Shown: in pieces, positions 9,416 through 19,706 of the stretch
Numbering within the stretch: the first letter of the stretch is position 1
Layout: every line of letters starts with the position of its first letter
DNA from: Rhodococcus pyridinivorans
GTDB taxonomy: Bacteria; Actinomycetota; Actinomycetes; Mycobacteriales; Mycobacteriaceae
DNA: 64,000 nt
Assembly (NCBI RefSeq): GCF_900105195.1
Contig: NZ_FNRX01000002.1
Location: forward strand, 4,092,001-4,156,000
Direction of reading: 5' to 3'
Translations under genes and position numbers: made by a program
Notes under the pieces: generated by a model
Told to the model about the DNA's origin: nothing
Database searches by the model: none
What the model saw: the letters and a program-made list of their open reading frames with translations, nothing else

Positions 9416-10804
9416 ATGCACGCGCATCCCACCACCCGGCCGCTCCTCATACGCGGCGCACATGTGGTGAGCATGGACGCCGCCCGCGCCGAACACCGCG
9501 ACGGATATGTCGTCGTCTCCGGCAACCGGATCGTCGCGGTCGGGTCGGGCGAACCCGCCCATGAGGACGGCACAGCCATACACGACGCGCAGATCGTCGA
9601 CGGCACCGGGTGCGTGCTCACCCCCGGCCTGATCAATACCCACCACCACCTGTACCAATGGATCACGCGTGGGCTCGCCGCCGACCACACCCTGTTCGAA
9701 TGGCTCACCACCCTCTATCCAGTCTGGGGTGGCATCGACGCCGACGCCGTGCACGTCGCGGCCAAGGGCGCACTCGCGCATCTGGTGCGCACCGGATGCA
9801 CGACCAGCACCGACCACCACTACGTCGTGCCTCGCGAGGGCGGTGACGTCTTCGGCGCGGAGATCGCCGCAGCGGCCGAGGTCGGTATCCGCTTCCATCT
9901 CTGCCGCGGGTCGATGGACCTCGGTGCGAGCGCCGGGGGTCTGCCGCCCGATCACATCGTCGAGGACATCGACGCGATCCTCGAGGGCAGCAGCGAGGCC
10001 GTCGACCGCTGGCACGATCCGTCGTTCGATTCGATGTTGCGGGTCGCGCTCGCGCCGTGCTCGCCTTTCTCGGTGACCGGTGAGCTGCTGAAACAGTCCG
10101 CGTTGCTCGCCCGCGATCTCGGGGTGCGGCTGCACACCCATCTCGCCGAGACCCTCGACGAGGAGGACTTCTGCCTCGAGAAGTTCGGATGCAAGCCCGT
10201 GCAGTACATGGAGTCGCTGGGGTGGACCGGCCCCGACGTCTGGTACGCGCACGCGGTGCACCTCGACGACCGTGACATCGGTGTGCTCGCCGCGTCGGGT
10301 ACGGGTGCGGCCCACTGCCCCACCTCGAACGCCCGGCTCGGTGCCGGCATCGCCCGCGCCGCCGACCTCTACGCCGCGGGCGTGCCGCTCGGCCTCGGTG
10401 TCGACGGTGCCGCGAGCAACGAGTCGTGCTGCATGCTCGAAGAGGCCCACCACGCCGCCCTGTTCGCCCGTGCCCGCAGCGGCCCCCGCGCCATGACGGT
10501 GCGGCAGAGCCTCGAACTCGCCACCATCGGCGGTGCCCGAGTCCTCGGGCGCGAGAACGAGATCGGATCGATCGAGGCCGGCAAGCTCGCCGATCTGGCG
10601 CTGTGGCGGATCGACGGCCTCGCCCACTCCGGCATCGCCGACCCGGTCGCGGCCCTCGTCCTCGGCAGCACCCCGCCTCTCGAACTGCTGTTGATCAACG
10701 GTCGCGAGGTGGTCGTCCGTGACGAGGTCCGCACCGTCGACGAGGACGTCGTGGCACGGCAGGTCGCGGCGGAACACGCCGCGCTGGTCGCCAAGGCGGG
10801 GTGA
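9416..10804 (+). CDS. 8-oxoguanine deaminase-type amidohydrolase
   Basis: A 462-residue TIM-barrel amidohydrolase. Metal and substrate motifs are in order: TPGLINTHHHLYQWITRGL, TSTDHHYVVP, FHLCRGSMDLGASAGGLPPD, LAPCSPFSVTGELL, HTHLAETLDEEDFC, YAHAVHLDD, GTGAAHCPTSNARL and GLGVDGAASNESC. This order is characteristic of the 8-oxoguanine deaminase subgroup of ATZ/TRZ-like enzymes, which give urate from 8-oxoguanine and may also act on guanine or other oxidised bases. ATG 9416 has GAGGAG upstream; a longer GTG-initiated frame has no such site. Its stop overlaps the next start (GTGA), so it is co-translated with xanthine dehydrogenase. Substrate is inferred from family. Confidence 0.85.
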   Translation: MHAHPTTRPLLIRGAHVVSMDAARAEHRDGYVVVSGNRIVAVGSGEPAHEDGTAIHDAQIVDGTGCVLTPGLINTHHHLYQWITRGLAADHTLFEWLTTLYPVWGGIDADAVHVAAKGALAHLVRTGCTTSTDHHYVVPREGGDVFGAEIAAAAEVGIRFHLCRGSMDLGASAGGLPPDHIVEDIDAILEGSSEAVDRWHDPSFDSMLRVALAPCSPFSVTGELLKQSALLARDLGVRLHTHLAETLDEEDFCLEKFGCKPVQYMESLGWTGPDVWYAHAVHLDDRDIGVLAASGTGAAHCPTSNARLGAGIARAADLYAAGVPLGLGVDGAASNESCCMLEEAHHAALFARARSGPRAMTVRQSLELATIGGARVLGRENEIGSIEAGKLADLALWRIDGLAHSGIADPVAALVLGSTPPLELLLINGREVVVRDEVRTVDEDVVARQVAAEHAALVAKAG

Positions 10805-11652
10805 AGGCGATGGATCTGCACAACATCACCGCCTACGACATCGCCCGCGACCGCGCCGATCTGACCTTCGAGGACGGCGCGGCCCCGCTCGGCGGCGGCA
10901 CCTGGCTGTTCTCCGAACCGCAACCGCACCTGCACCGACTCGTGGATCTGTCCGGCCTCGACTGGCCCGCGGTGACCCGGCATCCCGACGCCCTGGAGAT
11001 CGCCGCGACCTGCACGGTCGAACGCCTGGCTGCACTCTCGGACGAACCGGAATGGTGTGCGGCACCGCTGTTCCGGCAGTGCGCCGAGGCGTTGCTGGCG
11101 TCGTGGAAGATCTGGAAGAGCGCCACGGTCGGTGGCAACATCTGCCTGTCCTTCCCCGCCGGCGCCATGATCTCGCTGGCGACCGCGCTCGACGCGGACG
11201 CGGTGATCTGGACGATCGACGGCGGCGAACGGCGGATCCCGGTGGCCGACTTCGTTCTCGGGGTTGCCTCCAACGCCCTCGCACCTGGAGAGCTCCTGCG
11301 GAGCATCCGGATCCCGTTGCATGCTCTGAATTCCCGCACGGCCTTCCGCAAGATCGCCCTGTCGCCGCTGGGGCGCTCGGGAGCGGTCGTGATCGGGCGC
11401 CGCGACGACGACGGCAGTGTCACGCTGTCGATCACCGCGTCGACGGTGCGTCCCTGTCTCCTGCGGTTCACGGAGATCCCGTCGGCACAGGCGTTGTCCG
11501 ACGCACTGGCCCGTCTCGTCCCGGCAACGAGCTACTACACCGATGCGCACGGCGCCGCCGACTGGCGACGTGCCGTCACCGCGATTCTCGCCGAAGAGAT
11601 CCGCACCGAGCTGTCGAATGCTGCGCTGTCGAATACGGAGGTCCAGCCGTGA
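10801..11652 (+). CDS. Xanthine dehydrogenase FAD-binding subunit
   Basis: A 283-residue member of the CO-dehydrogenase-medium-chain/FAD domain family. The flavin loop APLGGGTWLFSEPQ lies near residue 30 and the second flavin motif SATVGGNICLSFPAGAM near residue 108. The start is GTG 10801, overlapping the deaminase stop; ATG 10810 is an alternative. It passes electrons from the Fe-S/Mo subunit, encoded next with another GTGA overlap, to NAD+ or another acceptor. The second flavin motif has Cys-Leu-Ser-Phe where many members read 'GNxxxASPxGD', so it is a divergent branch. The role in purine oxidation is inferred from operon position. Confidence 0.87.
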   Translation: MKAMDLHNITAYDIARDRADLTFEDGAAPLGGGTWLFSEPQPHLHRLVDLSGLDWPAVTRHPDALEIAATCTVERLAALSDEPEWCAAPLFRQCAEALLASWKIWKSATVGGNICLSFPAGAMISLATALDADAVIWTIDGGERRIPVADFVLGVASNALAPGELLRSIRIPLHALNSRTAFRKIALSPLGRSGAVVIGRRDDDGSVTLSITASTVRPCLLRFTEIPSAQALSDALARLVPATSYYTDAHGAADWRRAVTAILAEEIRTELSNAALSNTEVQP

Positions 11653-14345
11653 AACTCACCGTCAACGGCCGCGAACGCGACGTCGACCCCCGGCCCGGCC
11701 AGTGCCTGCGCACCCTGCTGCGCGAGACCGAACACTTCGAGGTCAAGAAGGGCTGCGACGCCGGCGATTGCGGCGCGTGCTCGGTCCTGCTCGACGGCGA
11801 ACCCGTCCACTCGTGCGTGGTCCCGGCCGTGCGGGTCGAGGGCCGCGAGGTCACCACGGTCGCCGGACTGGGCACCCCCGACGACCTGCATCCCGTCCAA
11901 CAGCGATTCGCCGACGCCGCCGGTTTCCAATGCGGCTTCTGCACCGCAGGCATGATCGTCACCGCGTCCACCTTCACCGACGAGGATCTCGACGACCTGC
12001 CGAAACGTTTGAAGGGCAACCTGTGCCGGTGCACCGGCTACCGATCGATCGAGGATGCCCTGCGGTCGCGCACCAACGTCGAGCAGGTCGACGGCCCGTC
12101 ATGCGGTCGCTCGCAGCGCGCACCGGCCGCGACGCGGGTCGTCACCGGCACCGAGCCGTACACCCTCGACACCACCGTCGAGGGTCTGCTGCACATCGCC
12201 GTCCTCGGCAGCCCGCACACCCATGCGCGGATCCTCTCCGTCGACGTCTCGGCCGCCGAGGCGTTCCCCGGTGTCCACGCTGTGTTGTACCACCGCGACG
12301 CCCCGGCCACCGCCTATTCGACCGCTCGCCACGAGAACCGCAACGACGATCCCGACGACACATACCTGTTCGACCGGGTCGTGCGCTTCCGCGGACAGCG
12401 GGTCGCCGCGGTGGTCGCCGAGAGTCCGGCAATCGCACACCGGGCGCTCGCGTCGATCCACGTCGAGTACGAGGAACTGCCCTTCGTCCTCGATCCCGAC
12501 GAGGCCCGGAAGCCTGGGGCTCCCCTCCTGCACGCCGACAAGTCCGCCGACGCGCGCATCGCCGATCCCGGACGCAACGTCGTCGCCGCGATCCACGGCA
12601 GCAGCGGGGACGTCGACGCGGCGGTCGCGTCCGCTGCGGCGGTGGTGCAGGGACGCTGGCAGACCCACCGCGTCCAACACACCCATCTCGAAACACACGG
12701 AGCCATCGGTCATCTCGACGAGGCCGGACGGCTCGTCATCCGCAGTTCCACACAGGTTCCGTTCCTGGTGCGCGACGAGCTGTGCCATATCTTCGGACTC
12801 GACCGGGACCGGGTGCGCGTGCACACGGCCCGGGTGGGCGGGGGTTTCGGCGCCAAGCAGGAGATGCTGGTCGAAGATGTCGTCGCGGCGGCGGTCCTGA
12901 AGACGGGGTGCCCGGTGCAGTGGGAGTTCACCCGTTCCGATCAGCTCACCGTCGCTCCGTGCCGGCATCCCATGCGGGTCGACGTCACCCTCGCCGCCGA
13001 CGCCGACGGTGTCCTCACCGCCCTCGCGATCGACGTGCTGGCCGACGCGGGCGCCTACGGCAACCACAGCCCCGGGGTGATGTTCCACGGCTGCACGGAG
13101 TCGATCGCGGTGTACCGATGCCCGAACAAGCGGGTCGACGCCGAATCCGTGTACACGAACAACCGGCCGTCGGGCGCCTTCCGCGGCTACGGCCTCGGCC
13201 AGGTGATCTTCGCCGTGGAGTCGGCCATGGACGAACTCGCCATCAAGCTCGGCATCGACCCGTACGAGTTCCGGCGCCGCAACATCATCGCGCCGGGAGA
13301 GCCCCTGGTCGCGGCGCATCCCGAGGGCGTCGACCTGACGTACGGCAGCTACGGACTCGACCAGTGTCTCGATCTTGCCGAACGGGCGATGGCGCGCACC
13401 GGCGGCCGGCCCACGCCGACCGGTGATCACTGGCGGATCGGCGAGGGGATGGCGCTCGCGATGATCGCGACCAACCCGCCCAACGGGCACATCTCCGAAG
13501 CGTCGATCGAACTTCTGCCCGACGGCCGGTATCTTGCCCGGGTGGGCACCGCGGAGTTCGGCAACGGCACCACCACCGTCCACACCCAGATCGCGGCCAC
13601 CGCGCTCGGCACCACTCCCGACCGCATCGTGGTCCAGCAGTCCGACACCGACGTCACCACCCACGACACCGGCGCGTTCGGGTCGTCGGGCACGGTCGTC
13701 GCGTCGAAGGCCCTGCTGGCGGCCTCCCACGAGTTGCGACGGCGGATGGCCAAGGCCGCTGCGGAGCTGACCGGCCTCGACCCGGAGCAGGCCGAGCTGC
13801 AGGCCGACGGCGTGCGGTGCGGCGATCGTCTCGTCACGCCTGGTGAGCTGCTGGAGGTCGCGGGTGGCCGGTTGCGCGCCGAGGGCCGGCACGGCGGGCT
13901 GCCGCGATCGCTGTCGTTCAACGTGCAGGCCTTCCGCGTCGCCGTCGACACCCGTACCGGTGAGGTGCAGATCCTCCGCTCGGTCCAGGCCGCCGATGCC
14001 GGCACCGTCCTCAACCCCGAGCAGTGCCGCGGGCAGATCGAAGGCGGCACTGCGCAGGCGCTCGGTGCGTCGATGTACGAGGAGATCATCACAGACGACG
14101 CCGGTCGCGTGACGACGGATGTGTTGCGCAACTACCACATTCCGCAGTTCGCGGACGTCCCGCGCACCGAGGTCTACTTCGCCGACACCTACGACGAACT
14201 CGGGCCGATGGGCGCGAAGTCGATGAGCGAGGCCCCGTTCAACCCGGTGGCCCCGGCGTTGGCGAACGCCGTGCGCAACGCCATCGGGGTGCGGCCGCAC
14301 GAGCTGCCGCTCTCCCGCGACCGCATCTGGCGCCTCATGCAGTGA
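11649..14345 (+). CDS. Xanthine dehydrogenase, fused 2Fe-2S and molybdenum-cofactor subunit
   Basis: An 898-residue fusion from GTG 11649. Residues 1-150 hold both 2Fe-2S clusters: Cys 36, 41, 44 and 56 (GCDAGDCGAC...SC), then Cys 94, 97, 125 and 127 (QCGFCTAGM, GNLCRCTGY). From about residue 152 it is a complete molybdopterin-binding large subunit: VGGGFGAKQEM, RPSGAFRGYGLGQ, HDTGAFGSSGT and the C-terminal GAKSMSEAPFNPV, whose Glu is in the position of the catalytic glutamate. The usual 'GxGE' is SMSE here. It hydroxylates xanthine or hypoxanthine toward urate. Most bacteria encode the Fe-S part separately. No XdhC-type cofactor-insertion gene is beside it. The substrate could be another N-heterocycle, but the operon favours a purine. 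Confidence 0.9.
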   Translation: MKLTVNGRERDVDPRPGQCLRTLLRETEHFEVKKGCDAGDCGACSVLLDGEPVHSCVVPAVRVEGREVTTVAGLGTPDDLHPVQQRFADAAGFQCGFCTAGMIVTASTFTDEDLDDLPKRLKGNLCRCTGYRSIEDALRSRTNVEQVDGPSCGRSQRAPAATRVVTGTEPYTLDTTVEGLLHIAVLGSPHTHARILSVDVSAAEAFPGVHAVLYHRDAPATAYSTARHENRNDDPDDTYLFDRVVRFRGQRVAAVVAESPAIAHRALASIHVEYEELPFVLDPDEARKPGAPLLHADKSADARIADPGRNVVAAIHGSSGDVDAAVASAAAVVQGRWQTHRVQHTHLETHGAIGHLDEAGRLVIRSSTQVPFLVRDELCHIFGLDRDRVRVHTARVGGGFGAKQEMLVEDVVAAAVLKTGCPVQWEFTRSDQLTVAPCRHPMRVDVTLAADADGVLTALAIDVLADAGAYGNHSPGVMFHGCTESIAVYRCPNKRVDAESVYTNNRPSGAFRGYGLGQVIFAVESAMDELAIKLGIDPYEFRRRNIIAPGEPLVAAHPEGVDLTYGSYGLDQCLDLAERAMARTGGRPTPTGDHWRIGEGMALAMIATNPPNGHISEASIELLPDGRYLARVGTAEFGNGTTTVHTQIAATALGTTPDRIVVQQSDTDVTTHDTGAFGSSGTVVASKALLAASHELRRRMAKAAAELTGLDPEQAELQADGVRCGDRLVTPGELLEVAGGRLRAEGRHGGLPRSLSFNVQAFRVAVDTRTGEVQILRSVQAADAGTVLNPEQCRGQIEGGTAQALGASMYEEIITDDAGRVTTDVLRNYHIPQFADVPRTEVYFADTYDELGPMGAKSMSEAPFNPVAPALANAVRNAIGVRPHELPLSRDRIWRLMQ

Positions 14346-14356
14346 GCCCGACCCGT

Positions 14357-14412
14357 CGAGACCGATGTTGTGTGCGATTTCCGGCCGGATTTCGCACACG
14401 ACATCGGTCTCG
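14357..14412. repeat. Intergenic palindromic repeat, copy A
   Basis: Arms 14357-14377 (CGAGACCGATGTTGTGTGCGA) and 14392-14412 are complementary over 21 bp with one G-T mismatch; the centre contains TCCGGCCGGA, itself palindromic. It begins 12 bp after the xanthine dehydrogenase stop. A near-copy is at 20752-20813. It could act as a terminator. Confidence 0.8.
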
Positions 14413-14458
14413 TTCGTTGTACGGCCGGACACGCAACGCAGCCGTAACACGAAGTTGA

Positions 14459-15707
<1,249 letters not shown>

Positions 15708-16035
15708 AGGTGACTCCTGGACAGAGCGGACGGGTGATCGCTCCGAGTCAACTCCTGCGATACTGCGGATCCGTCTCGCTGAGGTGAGGACCGTGTTACG
15801 GGTTCCCGGACCGCGCCCCGACGCAGAGCACCGGGCGAGCCGGATCGAGGAAGTCCGACGGCGACCGTCCGAGCGACGCGATCCTGTTCCGGCACTGCAT
15901 TCTCCGTCGGCATCACGAACTTCATTCCCTTCCGCCGCCCGAAACACAATCGTCATGAATCGGACACGACCGCTCAACTACCAACCTGGATCGTCTCGAC
16001 TCGACACATAGCGATTACTCGGAAGGCCCCACCGT
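15708..16035. other. Divergent intergenic region, 328 bp
   Basis: Lies between the start of oxygenase I (minus) and the start of the ABC transporter operon (plus), so it must carry both promoters. I see no convincing dyad, riboswitch-like structure or small gene. The region nearest the transporter, about 15930-16030, is less GC-rich than its surroundings. Confidence 0.5.
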
Positions 16036-17607
16036 ATGGTGACAGCAACTTCGACCGCGAGCATCACCACCACTGCGGGAGTGACAGAATCGGTTCCCGC
16101 CGAGGGCGTCGTGATGCGCGGTATCCACCGGTCCTTCGGTGAGAACACCGTCCTGCGCGACGTGTCGTTGCATGTGCGCCCCGGCGAGGTCTACGCACTG
16201 CTCGGCGAGAACGGCGCCGGCAAGTCGACCCTGATGCGCATCCTCACCGGGCTTCTCCCGCCCGACTCCGGTTCCATTGCGGTGGACGGAGAGTCGCTCA
16301 TCGACGGAGGCCGGGAACGGATCGCGATGGTCCACCAGCACTTCATGCTCGTGCCGAGCATGACGGTTGCGGAGAACTTCCTGCTCGGCCGGTCCCGCGG
16401 AGTGATCGGCCGGAAGCGCCTGCGGCGCAACGAAGCCGAGATCGCCGCCCTCGCGAAGAACACCGGTCTCGCCTGCGACCCCACCGCACGCGTGGAGAAC
16501 CTGTCGGTCGGCGAGCAGCAGCGCGTCGAGATCCTCCGAGCCCTGCACCTGGGCGCCCGTTACCTGCTGCTCGACGAACCGACCGCGAATCTGGCTCCGG
16601 CCGAGGTGCACTCACTGCTCGCACAGGTCCGCCGACTCGCCGCCGAACGCGGCGTCGGGATCGTGCTCATCACTCACCATCTGGAAGAGGTCCTCGAGGC
16701 CGCCGATCGGGTCGGTGTGCTGCGGGGAGGACGGCTCGTCGCCGAACGCCCCATCCGCGGGAACGGCGCCGAGAGGGTCACCACCGCCGAACTCGCCCGC
16801 GACATGGTCGGCCGTGAGGTCGGGCTCGGTATCCGCCGTGCGGCCACCGAACCGGCCGGGAACCGGATGCTCGAACTGGTCGGTGTGTCCGTCCCCGGTC
16901 AGTTGCACGACGTGACCCTGCGGGTCGCATCCGGGCAGCTCGTCGCCGTCGCCGGAGTCGAGGGCAACGGCCAGTCCGCCCTCGAGGACGTCCTGTCCGG
17001 GCTCTCCCCCGACTCCACCGGTGCGGTGGTCGTCGCCGAACGGGAGATCGACTCCTCGTCCCCCCGCGCGATGCGCGAGGCCGGTGTCGGCATCGTCCCC
17101 GCCGACCGCTACACCCGGGGACTGATCAAGTCGTTGGGAATCGACACCAATCTCGCGATCGACAGCTACACCGATCCCCCGCTCGCCCGTCACTGGGGCC
17201 GCCTGTCGCGGGCAGCCGTCCGCGAACGCGCCGAGCGCATCATCGCCGCCCTGTCGGTCAAGGCCCAGAGCCCGCGCACGCTCGCCGGCACCCTGTCCGG
17301 TGGGCACGCCCAGCGCGTGGTGCTCGGCCGGGTCCTCGACGGTGAGCCGGACGTCCTCGTCGTCGCCCAGCCCACCCGCGGTCTCGACATCGGCGCCACC
17401 GAGTTCGTCTGGGACACGCTCGTCGACCATCGCTCCCGGGGCGCCGCGATTCTGCTCATCTCGTCCGATCTCGACGAGATCTGCAGCCTCGCCGACAGGA
17501 TCGTCGTGCTCTACCGCGGACGGATCGTCGCCGAGTTCGACGAAGGCCCGTTCGACCGCGAAGCCCTCGGCTCGGCCATGGGCGGATTCCAGGAGGCCGC
17601 AGCATGA
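16036..17607 (+). CDS. ABC transporter ATP-binding protein, dual domain (nucleoside/BMP type)
   Basis: A 523-residue protein with two ABC domains. Domain 1: Walker A GENGAGKST at residues 58-66, signature LSVGEQQRVEI and Walker B YLLLDEPTANLAP. Domain 2: a degenerate Walker A GVEGNGQSALED without the lysine, and signature TLSGGHAQRVVLGRVLD. This arrangement is normal for ATPases of the ribose/nucleoside (RbsA/NupA-like) class. It powers the permease pair encoded next. It starts at ATG 16036 with GGAAGG upstream and overlaps the first permease gene by ATGA. The lipoprotein encoded fourth is BMP/PnrA-like, so nucleoside or purine uptake is inferred. Confidence 0.92.
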   Translation: MVTATSTASITTTAGVTESVPAEGVVMRGIHRSFGENTVLRDVSLHVRPGEVYALLGENGAGKSTLMRILTGLLPPDSGSIAVDGESLIDGGRERIAMVHQHFMLVPSMTVAENFLLGRSRGVIGRKRLRRNEAEIAALAKNTGLACDPTARVENLSVGEQQRVEILRALHLGARYLLLDEPTANLAPAEVHSLLAQVRRLAAERGVGIVLITHHLEEVLEAADRVGVLRGGRLVAERPIRGNGAERVTTAELARDMVGREVGLGIRRAATEPAGNRMLELVGVSVPGQLHDVTLRVASGQLVAVAGVEGNGQSALEDVLSGLSPDSTGAVVVAEREIDSSSPRAMREAGVGIVPADRYTRGLIKSLGIDTNLAIDSYTDPPLARHWGRLSRAAVRERAERIIAALSVKAQSPRTLAGTLSGGHAQRVVLGRVLDGEPDVLVVAQPTRGLDIGATEFVWDTLVDHRSRGAAILLISSDLDEICSLADRIVVLYRGRIVAEFDEGPFDREALGSAMGGFQEAAA

Positions 17608-18677
17608 CCGCCACGCTCAGCCCACCGGTGACGACGCCACCCGAGCCGCCCACCGCGTCGCGGATCCGGAGTCTCACGACCACTATCGGGGTGCCGCTAC
17701 TCGCCGTCGCCGTCGGTCTCGCGGCGGGCGGGATCCTCATCGTCCTCGCGGGCGGTGATCCGGGGCAGGCCTACGCGACGATGCTCGACGCCGCTCTCGG
17801 CGGCGATACGCAGCTCGGCCGCCTGCTCACGGGTATGACGCCGCTCGTCCTCATGGGTCTCGGCTACGCGATCGCGTACCGCACCGGCTTCATCACCATC
17901 GGCGCGCAGGGCCATTACGACGTCGGCGCGATCACCGCGACGGCCGTGGTGCTGAGCATGCCGTTGGGGACGAGCTGGATCGCGATCCCGATCGTCGCCG
18001 TCACCGCCGCGGCCGCAGGTGCGTGCATCGGCGGCATCGCAGGCGTGCTGAAGGCGCGGCTCGGGGTCAACGAGATCATCTCGTCGCTCATGCTCAACTA
18101 CCTCGTCTTCTACACATTGGCGTGGGCGGTGCGCAAACCCCTCGCCAATCCCAACGGTTTCACCCCCGAGTCCGAGCGCATTCCCGACTGGGCCGCACTC
18201 GCGACGATTCCCGGCACCCGCATCCACATCGGTGTGTTCGTCGCGATCGCGGCGGTGCCGCTGGTGTGGTGGCTCATGCGTTCGACCCGGTTCGGTTTCG
18301 CGTCGCAGATCGTCGGTGGGAGCCCGAGCGTCGCCGAGGCCAATGGCATCTCCGTCGCCCGCACCGTGGTCACCTCCGCTCTGATCAGCGGCGCACTCGG
18401 CGGTATCGCCGGCGCGATCATGTTGCTGGGCAGCGAGTTCCGACTGTCGCTGGCGATCTCCTCCGGGATCGGGTTCACCGCGATCGTGGTAGCACTGCTC
18501 GGGCGTCGCAATCCGTTCGGCATCGTGCTCGCAGCAGCATTGGTCTCCGGGCTGACCCTCGGCAGTCAGGCGGTGCAGCGTACCCAGGAGATCCCCGCGT
18601 CCATCGGCACCGTCGTCCAGGCAGTGATGATCCTGACGGTGCTGCTCGCCAACCGAATCGTGGAGCGTGCTCGATGA
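17604..18677 (+). CDS. ABC transporter permease, nucleoside type (first)
   Basis: A 357-residue integral membrane protein with eight or more hydrophobic segments after a soluble Pro/Thr-rich N-terminus. LTGMTPLVLMGLGYAIAYRT and RLGVNEIISSLMLNYLVFY are typical of BPD_transp_2 permeases of nucleoside importers (NupP/YufP-like). Both ends overlap neighbours by four bases (ATGA), placing it firmly in the transporter operon. It forms the heterodimeric membrane pore with the next gene product. Substrate specificity cannot be read from the permease alone. Confidence 0.92.
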   Translation: MTATLSPPVTTPPEPPTASRIRSLTTTIGVPLLAVAVGLAAGGILIVLAGGDPGQAYATMLDAALGGDTQLGRLLTGMTPLVLMGLGYAIAYRTGFITIGAQGHYDVGAITATAVVLSMPLGTSWIAIPIVAVTAAAAGACIGGIAGVLKARLGVNEIISSLMLNYLVFYTLAWAVRKPLANPNGFTPESERIPDWAALATIPGTRIHIGVFVAIAAVPLVWWLMRSTRFGFASQIVGGSPSVAEANGISVARTVVTSALISGALGGIAGAIMLLGSEFRLSLAISSGIGFTAIVVALLGRRNPFGIVLAAALVSGLTLGSQAVQRTQEIPASIGTVVQAVMILTVLLANRIVERAR

Positions 18678-19636
18678 ACTGGTCCGATGTCCTGGGCGCC
18701 GGTGCGCTCGTCCCGCTGTTCACCGCTGCGCTGCGGCTGGCGGTGCCGATCATCCTCGCCGCCGCCGGCGCGTGCCTCGCCGAGCGCTCGGGGCTGATGA
18801 ACCTCGGTATCGAGGGACAGATGATGGTCGGCGCGATCATCGCGTTCGTGACGGTGTACTACACCGGGCAACCGATGCTCGGCGCCGCCACCGGCGCCGC
18901 CGCGGGCCTCGTGATCGCCGCGATCGTCGGCTACCTGACGATCACGATGGCCGTCGACCAGATCATCACGGGGATCTCGGTGGTGATCCTCGGGACCGGA
19001 CTCGCGTCCTTCCTGTACCTGCAGGTGTTCGGCATGACCGGTACACCGCCGCGCATCCAGGGCACCATTCCCCTCGACCTTCCGGTGCTGTCCGACCTGC
19101 CGGTGCTCGGCCCGATCGTGTTCTCGCAGTCCCCGCTCGTCTACCTCGCGCTCGCACTCGTCGTCGCCCTGTGGTGGGTGCTCACCCGCACGGCCTTCGG
19201 CCTGTCGATCCGCGCGGCCGGGGAAAGCCCCGAGGCCGCCGACTCGGTGGGCGTCTCCGTCCCCCGCACCCGATGGAGCACGCTGCTGATCTCCGGCGCC
19301 GCAGCAGGTATGGCCGGCGCGCTCGTCATCGACAGCCTGGGCTTCTTCCAGGACGGCATCACCGGTGGTCGCGGCTGGATCGCGCTCGGTGTCGTCATCC
19401 TCGCCCGGTGGAATCCGCTCGGCGCCATCGTCGGTGGCTTCATGTTCGGTCTCGTCGACGCCTTCCAGCTGCGCGTACAGGCCGCGTCCGGTGGACAGGC
19501 CACGTCGGTACCGTACGAGCTGTTCCAGGCCATGCCGTACGCGGTGACGTTGCTCGCGGTCATCGCCACAACCGTGTGGTTCTCGCGCAGCAATTCCCCG
19601 AAGGCGCTCGGCATCCCGTTCGTGCCCGCGAAATAG
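18674..19636 (+). CDS. ABC transporter permease, nucleoside type (second)
   Basis: A 320-residue polytopic membrane protein from ATG 18674, overlapping the previous stop. It contains AERSGLMNLGIEGQMMVGAI, the hallmark of NupQ/YufQ-type permeases, with further segments AVDQIITGISVVILGTG and ARWNPLGAIVGGFMFG. It pairs with the preceding permease. The binding protein follows after 70 bp with its own ribosome site, so it may be made in larger amounts. Confidence 0.92.
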   Translation: MNWSDVLGAGALVPLFTAALRLAVPIILAAAGACLAERSGLMNLGIEGQMMVGAIIAFVTVYYTGQPMLGAATGAAAGLVIAAIVGYLTITMAVDQIITGISVVILGTGLASFLYLQVFGMTGTPPRIQGTIPLDLPVLSDLPVLGPIVFSQSPLVYLALALVVALWWVLTRTAFGLSIRAAGESPEAADSVGVSVPRTRWSTLLISGAAAGMAGALVIDSLGFFQDGITGGRGWIALGVVILARWNPLGAIVGGFMFGLVDAFQLRVQAASGGQATSVPYELFQAMPYAVTLLAVIATTVWFSRSNSPKALGIPFVPAK

Positions 19637-19706
19637 CGTTCCGTCAGCTTTCCCGTCAGTCCTGGGGTTCGCAGTCGCGAGCCCTCCCTTCCCCGAGGAG
19701 AACCAC

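Noticed and set aside
12099..14450. A long open frame (about 780 codons) on the minus strand opposite xanthine dehydrogenase
   Set aside because: It mirrors the plus-strand gene codon for codon, with no motif, no domain and no ribosome site. Long antisense frames are expected in very GC-rich coding DNA.
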